DNA of 64,000 nt from Maribacter flavus (GCF_008386635.1 NZ_VUOE01000002.1:702566-766565); one strand, 5' to 3'; positions 34,272 to 42,483 are shown, numbered from the stretch's first letter. Translations and numbers: made by a program. Notes: generated by a model not told the origin, from the letters alone.

Positions 34272-36443
34272 ATGGCCAAAATTCATTCTAAAACCTTACA
34301 GGATCTCGAGTTCCCCAAAGTTTTGCAACAGATTTCCATAAGATGTAACACTGCCCTGGGAAAAGAGGCGTCGTTAGAAATAGCACCTTTGGGCAATGCA
34401 TCCCTTATGACGCATTCTTTGGGTATGACATCCGAGTATCTTTCTTCCATCGTAAGCGAGAACAGTATCCCAAATCATGGTTTTGATAGTATCAATGGTG
34501 AGTTGCGACTATTGAAAATTGAAAATACAACTTTGGAGCTTCAAGGTTTCAAGCGTATCGCCCATATTTGCGATACGGTGTTGGCACATCAGAAATTTTT
34601 CAAAAAATTCCAGGAGTACTATCCCCTGCTGCATGATTTTGCCTTGGAATTGGAACCCAATAAAGAGATTCCGGAACTTGTAAATGATGTTATAGACCGA
34701 TTTGGCGAGATAAAGGACAATGCCTCCGAGGACCTATTACGCATCCGAAGACAGATGAACCAAGTTAGGGGAAAAATAAGTCAAAGTTTTGGCAATGCGC
34801 TAGCCACTTACCAATCTTCCGACTATCTGGATGAAATACGGGAGTCGGTAGTAGAGAACCGGCGCGTATTGGCCGTTAAGGCGATGTACCGTAAAAAGGT
34901 GCGCGGTGCGGTCATGGGGACCTCAAAAACGGGAAGTATCGTGTACATTGAACCCGAAGCCGCTTTAAAGTACAGTAGGGAACTCAACAATCTTGAGTTT
35001 GACGAAAAGGAGGAAATACAACGGATCTTGAATCGTTTGACAAGTCAAATCCGGCCATTTAGAGCTCTTTTAAGCGATTATCAGGATTATCTGACCCAAA
35101 TAGATGTTACTGCGGCTAAAGCGAAGTACGCGCAGGATATCAATGCTCTTTTGCCTAAATTGAATGAAGCGCGGAGATTGTATCTACGGGATGCCTTCCA
35201 CCCTCTTCTTTTTCTTAGTAATAAGCGAAAGGGGGAGAAAACTTTTCCCCAAACCATCGAACTACATGCCGAGAATAGGATCATCGTGATTTCCGGACCC
35301 AATGCGGGCGGTAAAAGTATTACCCTAAAGACTATAGGACTATTGCAAGTAATGCTTCAGAGCGGACTTTTGATCCCTGTACATGAACGAAGCGAAGTCT
35401 GCTTTTTCGATAAAATATTAACCGATATAGGAGATAATCAATCCATTGAAAATCATTTAAGTACGTACAGTTACCGACTTAAAAACATGAACCAGTTCTT
35501 AAAACGTTGCAATGAAAGCACCTTGTTCCTGATCGACGAGTTTGGAACAGGTAGTGACCCGGAACTGGGCGGTGCCTTGGCGGAAACCTTTTTGGAAGTG
35601 TTTTATGAACGGGGCTCTTACGGGGTCATTACCACCCATTATGCCAATTTGAAAGCATTGGCCAATGAACTGCCGCACGCAACCAATGCCAACATGCTTT
35701 TTGACAGTAAGACCCTAGAACCGACATTCCAGTTAATCTTGGGTCAGGCAGGAAGCTCCTTTACCTTTGAGGTGGCACAAAAAAATGGCATCCCCTACTC
35801 GCTTATCAACAAGGCCAAAAAGAAAATCGAGCGCGGGAAGGTCAGGTTTGATGCTACCATTGCCAAATTACAGAAGGAACGCAGTAAAATGGCGGAAACG
35901 GGCTCCAAGCTTAAAGAAGAAGAAGCCAAGGCACGTGAAGAGGCGGAACGATTGGAAAAATTGAATGCCAAGATAAAGTCCAAATTGGAAAACTACCAGG
36001 AGCTGTACGACCATGACCAGCGTATGATCCAGTTGGGCAACAAAGTAAATATTGCTGCGGACAAATATTTCCAGAACAACAAAAAGAGACCCTTGATTTC
36101 CGAGTTACTGCGGATTGTGGAAACAGAAAATAGTAAGCGCAAGAAGAAATCGGCTGCGGAGGCCAAAAAGGAACGGGCCAAGCAGGCCAAGGTAGCGCAA
36201 GAAGTCCAAAAGGAGGTCAAGGTGATTCGGGAGAAAAAGAAAGTAGAAAAGAAAAAGGCCATCCAAAAGGAAAAAAGCAAACCCAAACCTGTTTTTAAGG
36301 TGGGCGATCGGGTACGAATGTTTGACGGAAAGGCCGTTGGCACCATAGATTCCCTGGAAAAAGGAAAAGCCATTGTCAATTATGGCATGTTTACCACGAA
36401 CGTAAGTGTGGACCAGTTAGATTTGGTAGAAAAGTCGAAATAG
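34272..36443 (+). CDS. mutS2: MutS2 family ATPase lacking a Smr domain
   Basis: 723 residues. The MutS core and clamp lie in 1-~330, then the ABC-type ATPase: Walker A SGPNAGGKSITLKTIG (about 341), signature near GDNQSIENHLSTYSYRL, Walker B LFLIDEFGTGSDPELGG (about 418), TTHYANLKALA. A long charged coiled coil follows (about 520-660), ending with a KOW-like segment (VFKVGDRVRMFDGKAVGTIDSL). Unlike Bacillus MutS2 there is no C-terminal Smr nuclease domain. MutS2 suppresses recombination or rescues collided ribosomes depending on species. Confidence 0.93.
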   Translation: MAKIHSKTLQDLEFPKVLQQISIRCNTALGKEASLEIAPLGNASLMTHSLGMTSEYLSSIVSENSIPNHGFDSINGELRLLKIENTTLELQGFKRIAHICDTVLAHQKFFKKFQEYYPLLHDFALELEPNKEIPELVNDVIDRFGEIKDNASEDLLRIRRQMNQVRGKISQSFGNALATYQSSDYLDEIRESVVENRRVLAVKAMYRKKVRGAVMGTSKTGSIVYIEPEAALKYSRELNNLEFDEKEEIQRILNRLTSQIRPFRALLSDYQDYLTQIDVTAAKAKYAQDINALLPKLNEARRLYLRDAFHPLLFLSNKRKGEKTFPQTIELHAENRIIVISGPNAGGKSITLKTIGLLQVMLQSGLLIPVHERSEVCFFDKILTDIGDNQSIENHLSTYSYRLKNMNQFLKRCNESTLFLIDEFGTGSDPELGGALAETFLEVFYERGSYGVITTHYANLKALANELPHATNANMLFDSKTLEPTFQLILGQAGSSFTFEVAQKNGIPYSLINKAKKKIERGKVRFDATIAKLQKERSKMAETGSKLKEEEAKAREEAERLEKLNAKIKSKLENYQELYDHDQRMIQLGNKVNIAADKYFQNNKKRPLISELLRIVETENSKRKKKSAAEAKKERAKQAKVAQEVQKEVKVIREKKKVEKKKAIQKEKSKPKPVFKVGDRVRMFDGKAVGTIDSLEKGKAIVNYGMFTTNVSVDQLDLVEKSK

Positions 36444-36463
36444 GAATTGATTATCAAGTATAT

Positions 36464-36489
36464 ATATTAAATCGTATACGATTTAATAT
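36464..36489. repeat. 26-bp perfect palindrome containing ATCGTATACGAT, copy 4
   Basis: The 12-bp core at 36471-36482 is extended symmetrically to a perfect 26-bp palindrome by ATATTAA/TTAATAT flanks, 20 bases after the mutS2 stop. It is the only intergenic copy and the longest. With no T-run and an AT-only outer stem it is not a good terminator. Confidence 0.85.
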
Positions 36490-36518
36490 GATGGAGCACC
36501 CTGAAATTCTTTAAAAAA

Positions 36519-36562
36519 CAGCCGACACCAAGTTGTTGAATCCCAACTTTGGGTGCCGACTG
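36519..36562. terminator. Imperfect GC-rich hairpin between convergent genes
   Basis: CAGCCGACACC...AAGTTG can pair with CAACTTTGGGTGCCGACTG with a few mismatches and bulges. It lies between the mutS2 and cytolysin stops, with an A-run before it and GCATTTCT after, so it may stop both transcripts. Confidence 0.5.
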
Positions 36563-36582
36563 CATTTCTCAAAACATAAACG

Positions 36583-38139
36583 CTAATTACAACTAACGGA
36601 TTGAATCGTATACTCGGTACAAATACCTAGAAATGTTTTGGAGCAATAGGCTTCATAACACTTTTCACTATTAATGTAATTTAGGTCGAATTCTCCCATG
36701 GTTTTCCAAACAAGGTCCCAGTATTGAAATTGTATATGCACATCATGTGCTCCATTTGGCGGGCTCAAGTTGAAGAAAATGTTCTTTTCATCCACTTTTT
36801 TCCAATCGGTTTCTTCCGTTGTTTGGGTTCCTCTTTTCTTATAGGAGAACCTAAAACGAACATCTACTCCAATAGTTTTTCTTAGCCTGGCATTCTTATG
36901 AACATACGCATATGTTTGGCATTCTTCCAATCGATAATCGGTATTGTACCCCATTTTGGCAATGCGATTATCTTTTAAATATTTAATGGTGTAGGCAATC
37001 GGTGCTCCAGGATTGTCCCTGCTGTAAAGGGCTCCTTCATTTATAACATAATTAAGACCTCCAGATGATGCTACGTCACTTCCGGTAATTACGCGTGAAG
37101 CCACTTCTGCATTTCCGCCAATGGTTACCACGTTGATAGTGGATTGTTCCAAAATCGATTTGTATTTAGCCTCAACATCTGCATTTACGTCTTTCCCTAT
37201 ACTGGCATACTCCAAGGCGGCATCAAGTTCTACGCTTGTTTCGGTACTTGTTGTTTCCATACGAACCATGATTATTCTTCCATATTGTACGGAACTGACA
37301 TAGGCAGGAGGGGAATCGGAGTTCATAAGAGATTTAACTCTATTTAGGTCTACCTTACTACCAAATACATCTGCAGGCGAATCCGGGGTAACCATGGTTA
37401 CTTCATAAAAGACCTGTCTGTAAAGTATGGCCGCTACTCTTTTTTGAGAGCTGCTATTGTAACTGAATTGCGATTCAAACGAGGAACCGCTTGCCCACTC
37501 TACACCTACTCCCAAGTCTAAACTCATCTGTTGGGACGTATACGCTGTCGTTGACTCGTAATAGGCGTTGGAGGCAATTTCATAACCTTGAGGAGCAATT
37601 TCACTATTCCAATATTCAAGGCCCTCATCCAACGCGGTTTGAACGGTCCCGTAATCTGGATCATTTATTTCTAGGGTTCCCTTATCACCAATTCCAGGAA
37701 GGTCTAAGCGTAATTTCATACCGGCTCTTGCTATTTGCAGCGGTTGGGGGGCCCCGTCCAACATTTGATCATTACCAATAACCAATGCACCGGGATAAAT
37801 AACCCCTAATGTTGGGTCAAAAATTGCAACATCTTCAAAATTTGAGCGAATATTATACTCATTGGTTTTGCATTCTGTAACATTCCCCAGACTGTTATTA
37901 GAGTTGTTGCTGACCACTCGGCTCTCTGATCCAGGTGTGCTTTGGACATTTAAAAGGGCATCTGGGTCATAAGAGAGTCTGGCGATATATGCATTAATAC
38001 TATCGGCCTCTACACCACTGACACCTCCGTTTTTTTCCGGGCCATCAATGGTGTCTTTGCTGCAAGAACTGAGGGCAAATAAGAGAATGGCCAATATTAA
38101 GGACATTCCGTTCATGTTTTTAAAATTGAATGTTTTCAT
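36583..38139 (-). CDS. Cholesterol-dependent-cytolysin-like lipoprotein
   Basis: About 518 residues of the thiol-activated cytolysin family, pore-forming toxins. The N-terminus is a lipoprotein signal (LILAILLFALSSC, Cys 26) followed by SKDT, suited to surface display. CDC hallmarks: VIYPGALVIGNDQML (domain 1), VQYGRIIMVRMETTS with the following helix-forming region (domain 3), TIGGNAEVASRVITG, and DNPGAPIAYTIKYLKDN. Domain 4 is present in outline (VDVRFRFSYKKRG) but the Trp-rich undecapeptide is absent; FQYWDLVWKTMGE sits there, and the C-terminus carries Cys-rich YCSKTFLGICTEY. So cholesterol binding of the usual kind is unlikely. The start at 38139 is chosen for the signal; divergent from two TPR/HTH regulators. 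Confidence 0.88.
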   Translation of the reverse strand: MKTFNFKNMNGMSLILAILLFALSSCSKDTIDGPEKNGGVSGVEADSINAYIARLSYDPDALLNVQSTPGSESRVVSNNSNNSLGNVTECKTNEYNIRSNFEDVAIFDPTLGVIYPGALVIGNDQMLDGAPQPLQIARAGMKLRLDLPGIGDKGTLEINDPDYGTVQTALDEGLEYWNSEIAPQGYEIASNAYYESTTAYTSQQMSLDLGVGVEWASGSSFESQFSYNSSSQKRVAAILYRQVFYEVTMVTPDSPADVFGSKVDLNRVKSLMNSDSPPAYVSSVQYGRIIMVRMETTSTETSVELDAALEYASIGKDVNADVEAKYKSILEQSTINVVTIGGNAEVASRVITGSDVASSGGLNYVINEGALYSRDNPGAPIAYTIKYLKDNRIAKMGYNTDYRLEECQTYAYVHKNARLRKTIGVDVRFRFSYKKRGTQTTEETDWKKVDEKNIFFNLSPPNGAHDVHIQFQYWDLVWKTMGEFDLNYINSEKCYEAYCSKTFLGICTEYTIQSVSCN

Positions 38140-38168
38140 AATTTTACGGTTTATTGGATTCAACACCT

Positions 38169-38176
38169 CAAAACTA
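38169..38176 (-). promoter_or_regulatory. -7 box of the cytolysin promoter
   Basis: TAGTTTTG on the minus strand (38176 to 38169), a perfect TAnnTTTG, 30 bases before the start codon. No TTG is found 17-20 bases upstream, as expected of an activator-dependent promoter. Confidence 0.6.
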
Positions 38177-38201
38177 TCTTTCAATCAATGGCTTACCTAA
38201 T

Positions 38202-38226
38202 TTTGTCCATGGACAAAGTATGGACA
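38202..38226. promoter_or_regulatory. Operator-like box 1 (palindrome plus direct repeat)
   Basis: TTTGTCCATGGACAAA (38202-38217) is a 16-bp perfect palindrome overlapping ATGGACAAAGTATGGACA (38209-38226), in which ATGGACA occurs twice, 11 bp apart, one helical turn. The block is about 40-64 bp upstream of the predicted cytolysin transcript start. A single TATGGACA also occurs at 38254-38261. Confidence 0.65.
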
Positions 38227-38350
38227 AGTGAAATCATATTGGCATAAATTGGGTATGGACATATTGTAAATTGATATTGACTTATTTTTTTTAGAAATCT
38301 GATAATCAATATTTTAAATAAATTTATAATTATCTTTTGACTTCAAATTC

Positions 38351-38368
38351 ATGGACAAAGTATGGACA
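38351..38368. promoter_or_regulatory. Operator-like box 2 (exact repeat of box 1)
   Basis: ATGGACAAAGTATGGACA recurs exactly, 142 bp from its first copy, now 45-62 bp upstream of the predicted start of the TPR regulator transcript and just upstream of its -33 element. Binding here by one protein could control both directions. Confidence 0.65.
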
Positions 38369-38376
38369 GGACTGAA

Positions 38377-38408
38377 TTTGAGGTATTTAAGTTTAACTTG
38401 TAGTTTCT
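38377..38408 (+). promoter_or_regulatory. Candidate promoter of the TPR/HTH pair
   Basis: TTTG (38377-38380), 20 bases, TAGTTTCT (38401-38408; two mismatches to TAnnTTTG). The start codon is 25 bases further. Weak by itself, consistent with control through box 2. Confidence 0.4.
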
Positions 38409-38433
38409 ATATTGATATTTCTCATTTATAACT

Positions 38434-40317
38434 ATGAACTGTATTAAAAATTTAGCGTTTTTTTTGATTTCTATTAATTCACTCCTGTTCTCGCAAGAAC
38501 CTCTGGTTAAATCGGATAGTCTTGGTGAATTATTAAAGCTAAGTAAGAGTTACAGGGATAGTGTGGATATTTTGGCTCAAATGGTAGAACATCATATGTA
38601 TAATGACTCAAGGGAATCCATTGCTCTAGCCAATTTAATATTAAGTATTAGTAAAAATAACAATTATGGAAATGGACTTTCTGACGGACATTTTCTTAAG
38701 GCAAATGCTTATGGAGCATTGCAAATAATGGATAGTGCCATGCTGAACTATCAAGAGGCCATTAGGTTCTCAAAGCTTTTTGGCAGTAATAGAAATTTGG
38801 CCAGTGCTATGGCCAATATAAGTGTTATAGAAGGACAAAATGGCAATTATGTAAAAGCTATAAAGCTTATGGATACTGTCGCAAAAATGAACCTTGTAGA
38901 AAAGGATTATCTCAATTATGGAGTTACGCTCAATAATAGGGCCTACCATTTTTACGAACAAGGAGATTACGTAAACGCCATGAAAGGTTTTAAGGCGGCA
39001 TTAAATATACTTGATACTATACCGAGGGATATTTTTCGCCAAGGAGATGTTTATAGAAATATCGCCAAACTCAATTATCAGGAAAAAGATTTTGAAGACG
39101 CACTTTCTTATTTAAATAAAGCCAATGATATTTATGAAAAAGTTGATGATTACCTATTTCAATCCTATGTTTGGTCGGATATTGGGAATGTCTACTTGGA
39201 ACTTAAACGGTATGACAATGCTATTGAAAGTTATAAAAAAGGACTCACCATTTGCGAAGATTACGGTTTTAAGGAATCTAGATCTTTATCTTTAGGCAAC
39301 TTGGCCATTGCACTTCGGGAACAGGGAAAACTTGAGGAGGCCCTGAATAGTTTTCATGAATCGACTAAAAACACTGAACATGATGAAAGTATGGCTAACA
39401 GAATTGTCCATGAATATCATGTGGGCTATACCCATGCCCTTCTTAAAAATAAGGATTCTGCTTTATTTCATCTTAACAGGGCTATTTCTTGGTCAGACTC
39501 TTTGGGCCAAGCCAATGAGCTTAAAAATGCGTTGGAATTTAGGTCAAAATCCTATGCGCTTTGGGGTATGGAAACGAATGCCTTAGAAGATTTACTTAAA
39601 ATGAATTTTATAAAGGATAGCATCTTCAATACCAAGAAATCCAAGCAAATAGAACAACTACAAACTTTATATGAAACCGAAAAAAAAGAAGCGGAAATTG
39701 CCCTGCAAAAAGAAGAAATCAACACCTTAAATGAAAAGGCCAAAGTGGATACATTGACCAAAGGGCTCTATGCCGGTGGCATGTTCACCTTTGTGACCGT
39801 TTCAGGTTTGTTGTTCTTCGGATTCCGGCAACGTATAAAGAAAAACCGCATTGCCAGGGAAAAACAAGAGGCTATCTTCCAACAGGAAATTGAGCACAAA
39901 CAAAAGGAATTGGCCAGCCAGACCCTGCACTTGGTTCAAAAGAACACCTTTATCCAGGAACTCATGGAGAACTTGGAAAAAATCAAAAACTCCCCGGAAA
40001 AGTTCAAAATGGAGTTTAGGCGTATCGTAATGCTATTAAAAAAGGAAAATGCTTCGGATAAGGATTGGGAGGTTTTTAAAAGTTATTTTGCCGATGTCCA
40101 CAACGACTTCGACCAAAAACTTAAGACTATTTATACGGACATCTCAGAGAAGGAAATTCGTCTGGCTGCTTTCCTTCGTATGAACCTTACCACTAAGGAG
40201 ATCGCAGCAACCTTAAACGTGCTCCCGGATAGTATTTTAAAGTCCAAATACCGACTCAAAAAGAAGCTGGGCCTGGACAAGGATACCGACTTGAACCAAT
40301 TTTTAAACACGCTATGA
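38434..40317 (+). CDS. TPR sensor with transmembrane helix and LuxR-like HTH, copy A
   Basis: 627 residues. Signal-like N-terminus (FLISINSLLFSQ), about seven tetratricopeptide repeats (for example NYGVTLNNRAYHFYEQGDYVNAMKGFKAAL, seen in parts), one transmembrane helix at about 447-465 (GGMFTFVTVSGLLFFGF), a coiled coil, then a C-terminal helix-turn-helix (SEKEIRLAAFLRMNLTTKEI, AATLNVLPDSILKSKYRL) as in LuxR/GerE proteins. So the TPR part should be periplasmic and the DNA-binding part cytosolic: a one-component membrane regulator. It overlaps the next gene by four bases (ATGA). Divergent from the cytolysin, which it probably controls. Confidence 0.87.
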   Translation: MNCIKNLAFFLISINSLLFSQEPLVKSDSLGELLKLSKSYRDSVDILAQMVEHHMYNDSRESIALANLILSISKNNNYGNGLSDGHFLKANAYGALQIMDSAMLNYQEAIRFSKLFGSNRNLASAMANISVIEGQNGNYVKAIKLMDTVAKMNLVEKDYLNYGVTLNNRAYHFYEQGDYVNAMKGFKAALNILDTIPRDIFRQGDVYRNIAKLNYQEKDFEDALSYLNKANDIYEKVDDYLFQSYVWSDIGNVYLELKRYDNAIESYKKGLTICEDYGFKESRSLSLGNLAIALREQGKLEEALNSFHESTKNTEHDESMANRIVHEYHVGYTHALLKNKDSALFHLNRAISWSDSLGQANELKNALEFRSKSYALWGMETNALEDLLKMNFIKDSIFNTKKSKQIEQLQTLYETEKKEAEIALQKEEINTLNEKAKVDTLTKGLYAGGMFTFVTVSGLLFFGFRQRIKKNRIAREKQEAIFQQEIEHKQKELASQTLHLVQKNTFIQELMENLEKIKNSPEKFKMEFRRIVMLLKKENASDKDWEVFKSYFADVHNDFDQKLKTIYTDISEKEIRLAAFLRMNLTTKEIAATLNVLPDSILKSKYRLKKKLGLDKDTDLNQFLNTL

Positions 40318-42038
40318 TGCGATATTTTACAATTCTAATACTAACATTCTCTTTTGCATCGATAATTGCCCAAAACGGTAGCAAAATGAAATTGGATAGC
40401 TTGGCCTTCGAAGCTCAAATACTGCGTTACCAGGAATCAGTAGAAAAAAATTTAGAAGAGGCTAGACTTATTGCCGATAGCCTAATGCTTAATGCAATTA
40501 AACAGAAGGAAATTTATTTTGAAGCCAAGGCATATCAACTATTGGGGCATTATTTCTATCTGAAATCGGACTTTCAAAATTCCATCGATAATTGCAAAAA
40601 AGCACTAAATCTATTGGAACAGCTTAAAATCCAGGGTCCCATGCCCAATACACTCAACCAATTAGGAATTTCGCAGAGATACCTAAGCCAATATGACGAG
40701 GCTTTGAAATCGCATCAAAAGTCGGCGGAGCTTAACGAAAGAATCAATGGAGACCCAATTGATTTGGCAAGAAGCTATTTGAATATGGGCAACCTAATGT
40801 TCGATGTTAAAAATTTGAAAGCTTCCAACAAGTACTACCAACAAAGCGAAGAAATATGTATAAAATATGGATTGAATGATTTCATCCCTAAATGTTGGGG
40901 AAATCTCGCCGCAAATTACCGTTATGAAGGCCAGTATGAAAAAGCCCTTGAATATCATCTTAAAAGTATTGCCTTGTTTGAAAAAAACCCAAGTATTGCG
41001 CTAACTCGGGAATATAATAACATAGGTGCTGTCTATGATGATTTGGAAGATTTTAACGTAGCAAAATCCTACTATTCCAAAGCATTAAGGCATTCTGAAA
41101 AATACGGGGAACCACAATTAATAGGGTTAATTTATAGAAATCTTGGGGAAATAGCAATGGTCGAGAAAGACTATGGACCGGCGGAAGAATACATTCAAAA
41201 ATCAATGAACATCGCCAACAACACCCAAAATATAGAGCGACTCATACGAGGGTATGGAAAGATGGCCGAAATTAAAGCAGCTACCAATAATTTTAAAAGT
41301 GCCTATGAGTATAGGACAAAGTATAACCATTTATATGACAGCCTTAAAGGAATTGAGGTGACGGAAAGAATAAACAATCTGGAAATTAAATATCAAACCG
41401 AAAAGAAAGAAGCAGAGATTGCGCTTCAGGAAGAAGAAATAAAAACCCTAAGCCAAGAGGTAGAAATCAGCAATCTTAAAAAAGGTCTTTATGCTGGCGG
41501 AATGGCTTCTGCTGTTGCCGTTTCTGGACTTTTATTCTTTGGCTTTCGGCAGCGAATAAAGAAAAATAGAATTGCAAGGGAAAAACAGGAGGCAATTTAT
41601 CAACAGGAAATCGAGCACAAACAGAAGGAGCTTACAAGCCAGACCCTGCACTTGGTACAAAAGAACACCTTTATACAGGAACTAATGGAAAACTTGGAAA
41701 ACATCAAAAATTCCCCGGAAAAGTTCAAGATGGAATTCCGGCGCATCGTGATGCTATTGAAAAAGGAAAATGCATCGGACAAGGACTGGGAGGTCTTTAA
41801 AAGTTATTTTGCCGAAGTCCACAACGACTTCGACCAAAAACTAAAGACCATTTATCCGGATATATCTGAAAAGGAAATCCGCCTGGCCGCCTTTCTTCGC
41901 ATGAACCTCACCACCAAGGAAATTGCGGCAACCCTAAACGTTTTACCGGATAGTATCCTCAAATCCAAGTACCGACTCAAAAAGAAACTGGGCCTGGACA
42001 AGGAAACAGATTTGAACCAATTCTTAAATACGTTATAA
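40314..42038 (+). CDS. TPR sensor with transmembrane helix and LuxR-like HTH, copy B
   Basis: 574 residues with the same layout as copy A: signal-like start (YFTILILTFSFASIIAQ), about six TPRs, transmembrane helix near 394-413 (GGMASAVAVSGLLFFGF), coiled coil and HTH at about 518-562. From the transmembrane helix to the end about 175 of 185 residues match copy A, whereas the TPR halves have clearly diverged, as expected of two sensors driving the same output. The DNA of the shared half differs at many third positions, so selection keeps the protein the same; recent gene conversion is not needed. Confidence 0.87.
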   Translation: MMRYFTILILTFSFASIIAQNGSKMKLDSLAFEAQILRYQESVEKNLEEARLIADSLMLNAIKQKEIYFEAKAYQLLGHYFYLKSDFQNSIDNCKKALNLLEQLKIQGPMPNTLNQLGISQRYLSQYDEALKSHQKSAELNERINGDPIDLARSYLNMGNLMFDVKNLKASNKYYQQSEEICIKYGLNDFIPKCWGNLAANYRYEGQYEKALEYHLKSIALFEKNPSIALTREYNNIGAVYDDLEDFNVAKSYYSKALRHSEKYGEPQLIGLIYRNLGEIAMVEKDYGPAEEYIQKSMNIANNTQNIERLIRGYGKMAEIKAATNNFKSAYEYRTKYNHLYDSLKGIEVTERINNLEIKYQTEKKEAEIALQEEEIKTLSQEVEISNLKKGLYAGGMASAVAVSGLLFFGFRQRIKKNRIAREKQEAIYQQEIEHKQKELTSQTLHLVQKNTFIQELMENLENIKNSPEKFKMEFRRIVMLLKKENASDKDWEVFKSYFAEVHNDFDQKLKTIYPDISEKEIRLAAFLRMNLTTKEIAATLNVLPDSILKSKYRLKKKLGLDKETDLNQFLNTL

Positions 42039-42066
42039 ACCCTTAGGTCTAGTATTAAAGCTGCAT

Positions 42067-42074
42067 TATCTTTG
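42067..42074 (+). promoter_or_regulatory. -7 box directly before a GTG start
   Basis: TATCTTTG, a perfect TAnnTTTG, ends only four bases before the GTG of the thiol oxidoreductase gene. If used, the transcript would start at or near the start codon (leaderless). No -33 TTG at the right distance. Confidence 0.4.
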
Positions 42075-42078
42075 TGTT

Positions 42079-42483
42079 GTGGAAAAAGCAAAAAAAATTA
42101 TTCTATTTGACGGGCTATGCAACGTCTGTAACGGTTTCGTCCAGTTCGTTATAAAACGGGATCACAAGGATGTTTTTCAGTTTACTTCCTTACAAAGCGA
42201 TGTGGGCCAACGACTTCTAAAAGAACGAAAAATTGACACCACTAAAATTGATTCCGTTGTGCTGATCGAACCGGGAGTGGCTTTTTATATAAAATCCGAT
42301 GCTGCACTGGAAGTAGGCAAGTCTTTAAAAGGATATAGGACAGTTTCTAAAATTTTTCAATTGATTCCCAGTAAAATACGTGATATCGTATACGATTTAA
42401 TTGCAAAATATAGATACGCATGGTTCGGTAAAAGGGAAGACTGTATGGTTCCAAGTCCTGAAATCAGGGCCAAATTTCTCTAG
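42079..42483 (+). CDS. DCC-family thiol-disulfide oxidoreductase
   Basis: 134 residues of the DCC (DUF393/YuxK) family. The redox motif is FDGLCNVCNGFVQFV (DxxCxxC near residue 10), and the C-terminal signature is RDIVYDLIAKYRYAWFGKRED. Start must be the GTG at 42079, the only start codon ahead of the CxxC. Cytosolic; partner unknown. The palindrome copy at 42385-42396 covers the conserved Asp-Ile-Val-Tyr-Asp-Leu codons. Confidence 0.9.
   Translation: MEKAKKIILFDGLCNVCNGFVQFVIKRDHKDVFQFTSLQSDVGQRLLKERKIDTTKIDSVVLIEPGVAFYIKSDAALEVGKSLKGYRTVSKIFQLIPSKIRDIVYDLIAKYRYAWFGKREDCMVPSPEIRAKFL
42385..42396. repeat. Recurrent palindrome ATCGTATACGAT, copy 5
   Basis: Exact copy in the DCC gene, in a reading frame different from those of copies 1-3. 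Confidence 0.8.

Noticed and set aside
36603..36615. AATCGTATACTCG at the end of the cytolysin gene
   Set aside because: Matches the palindrome over nine bases only and is not symmetrical.
37537..37546. GACGTATACGC, possible sixth copy of the recurrent palindrome
   Set aside because: Only the 8-bp core CGTATACG matches; outer bases differ, so not counted as a copy.
41640..42038. Recent gene conversion between the two TPR/HTH genes
   Set aside because: Protein identity is very high but many synonymous differences are visible, which argues for purifying selection instead.
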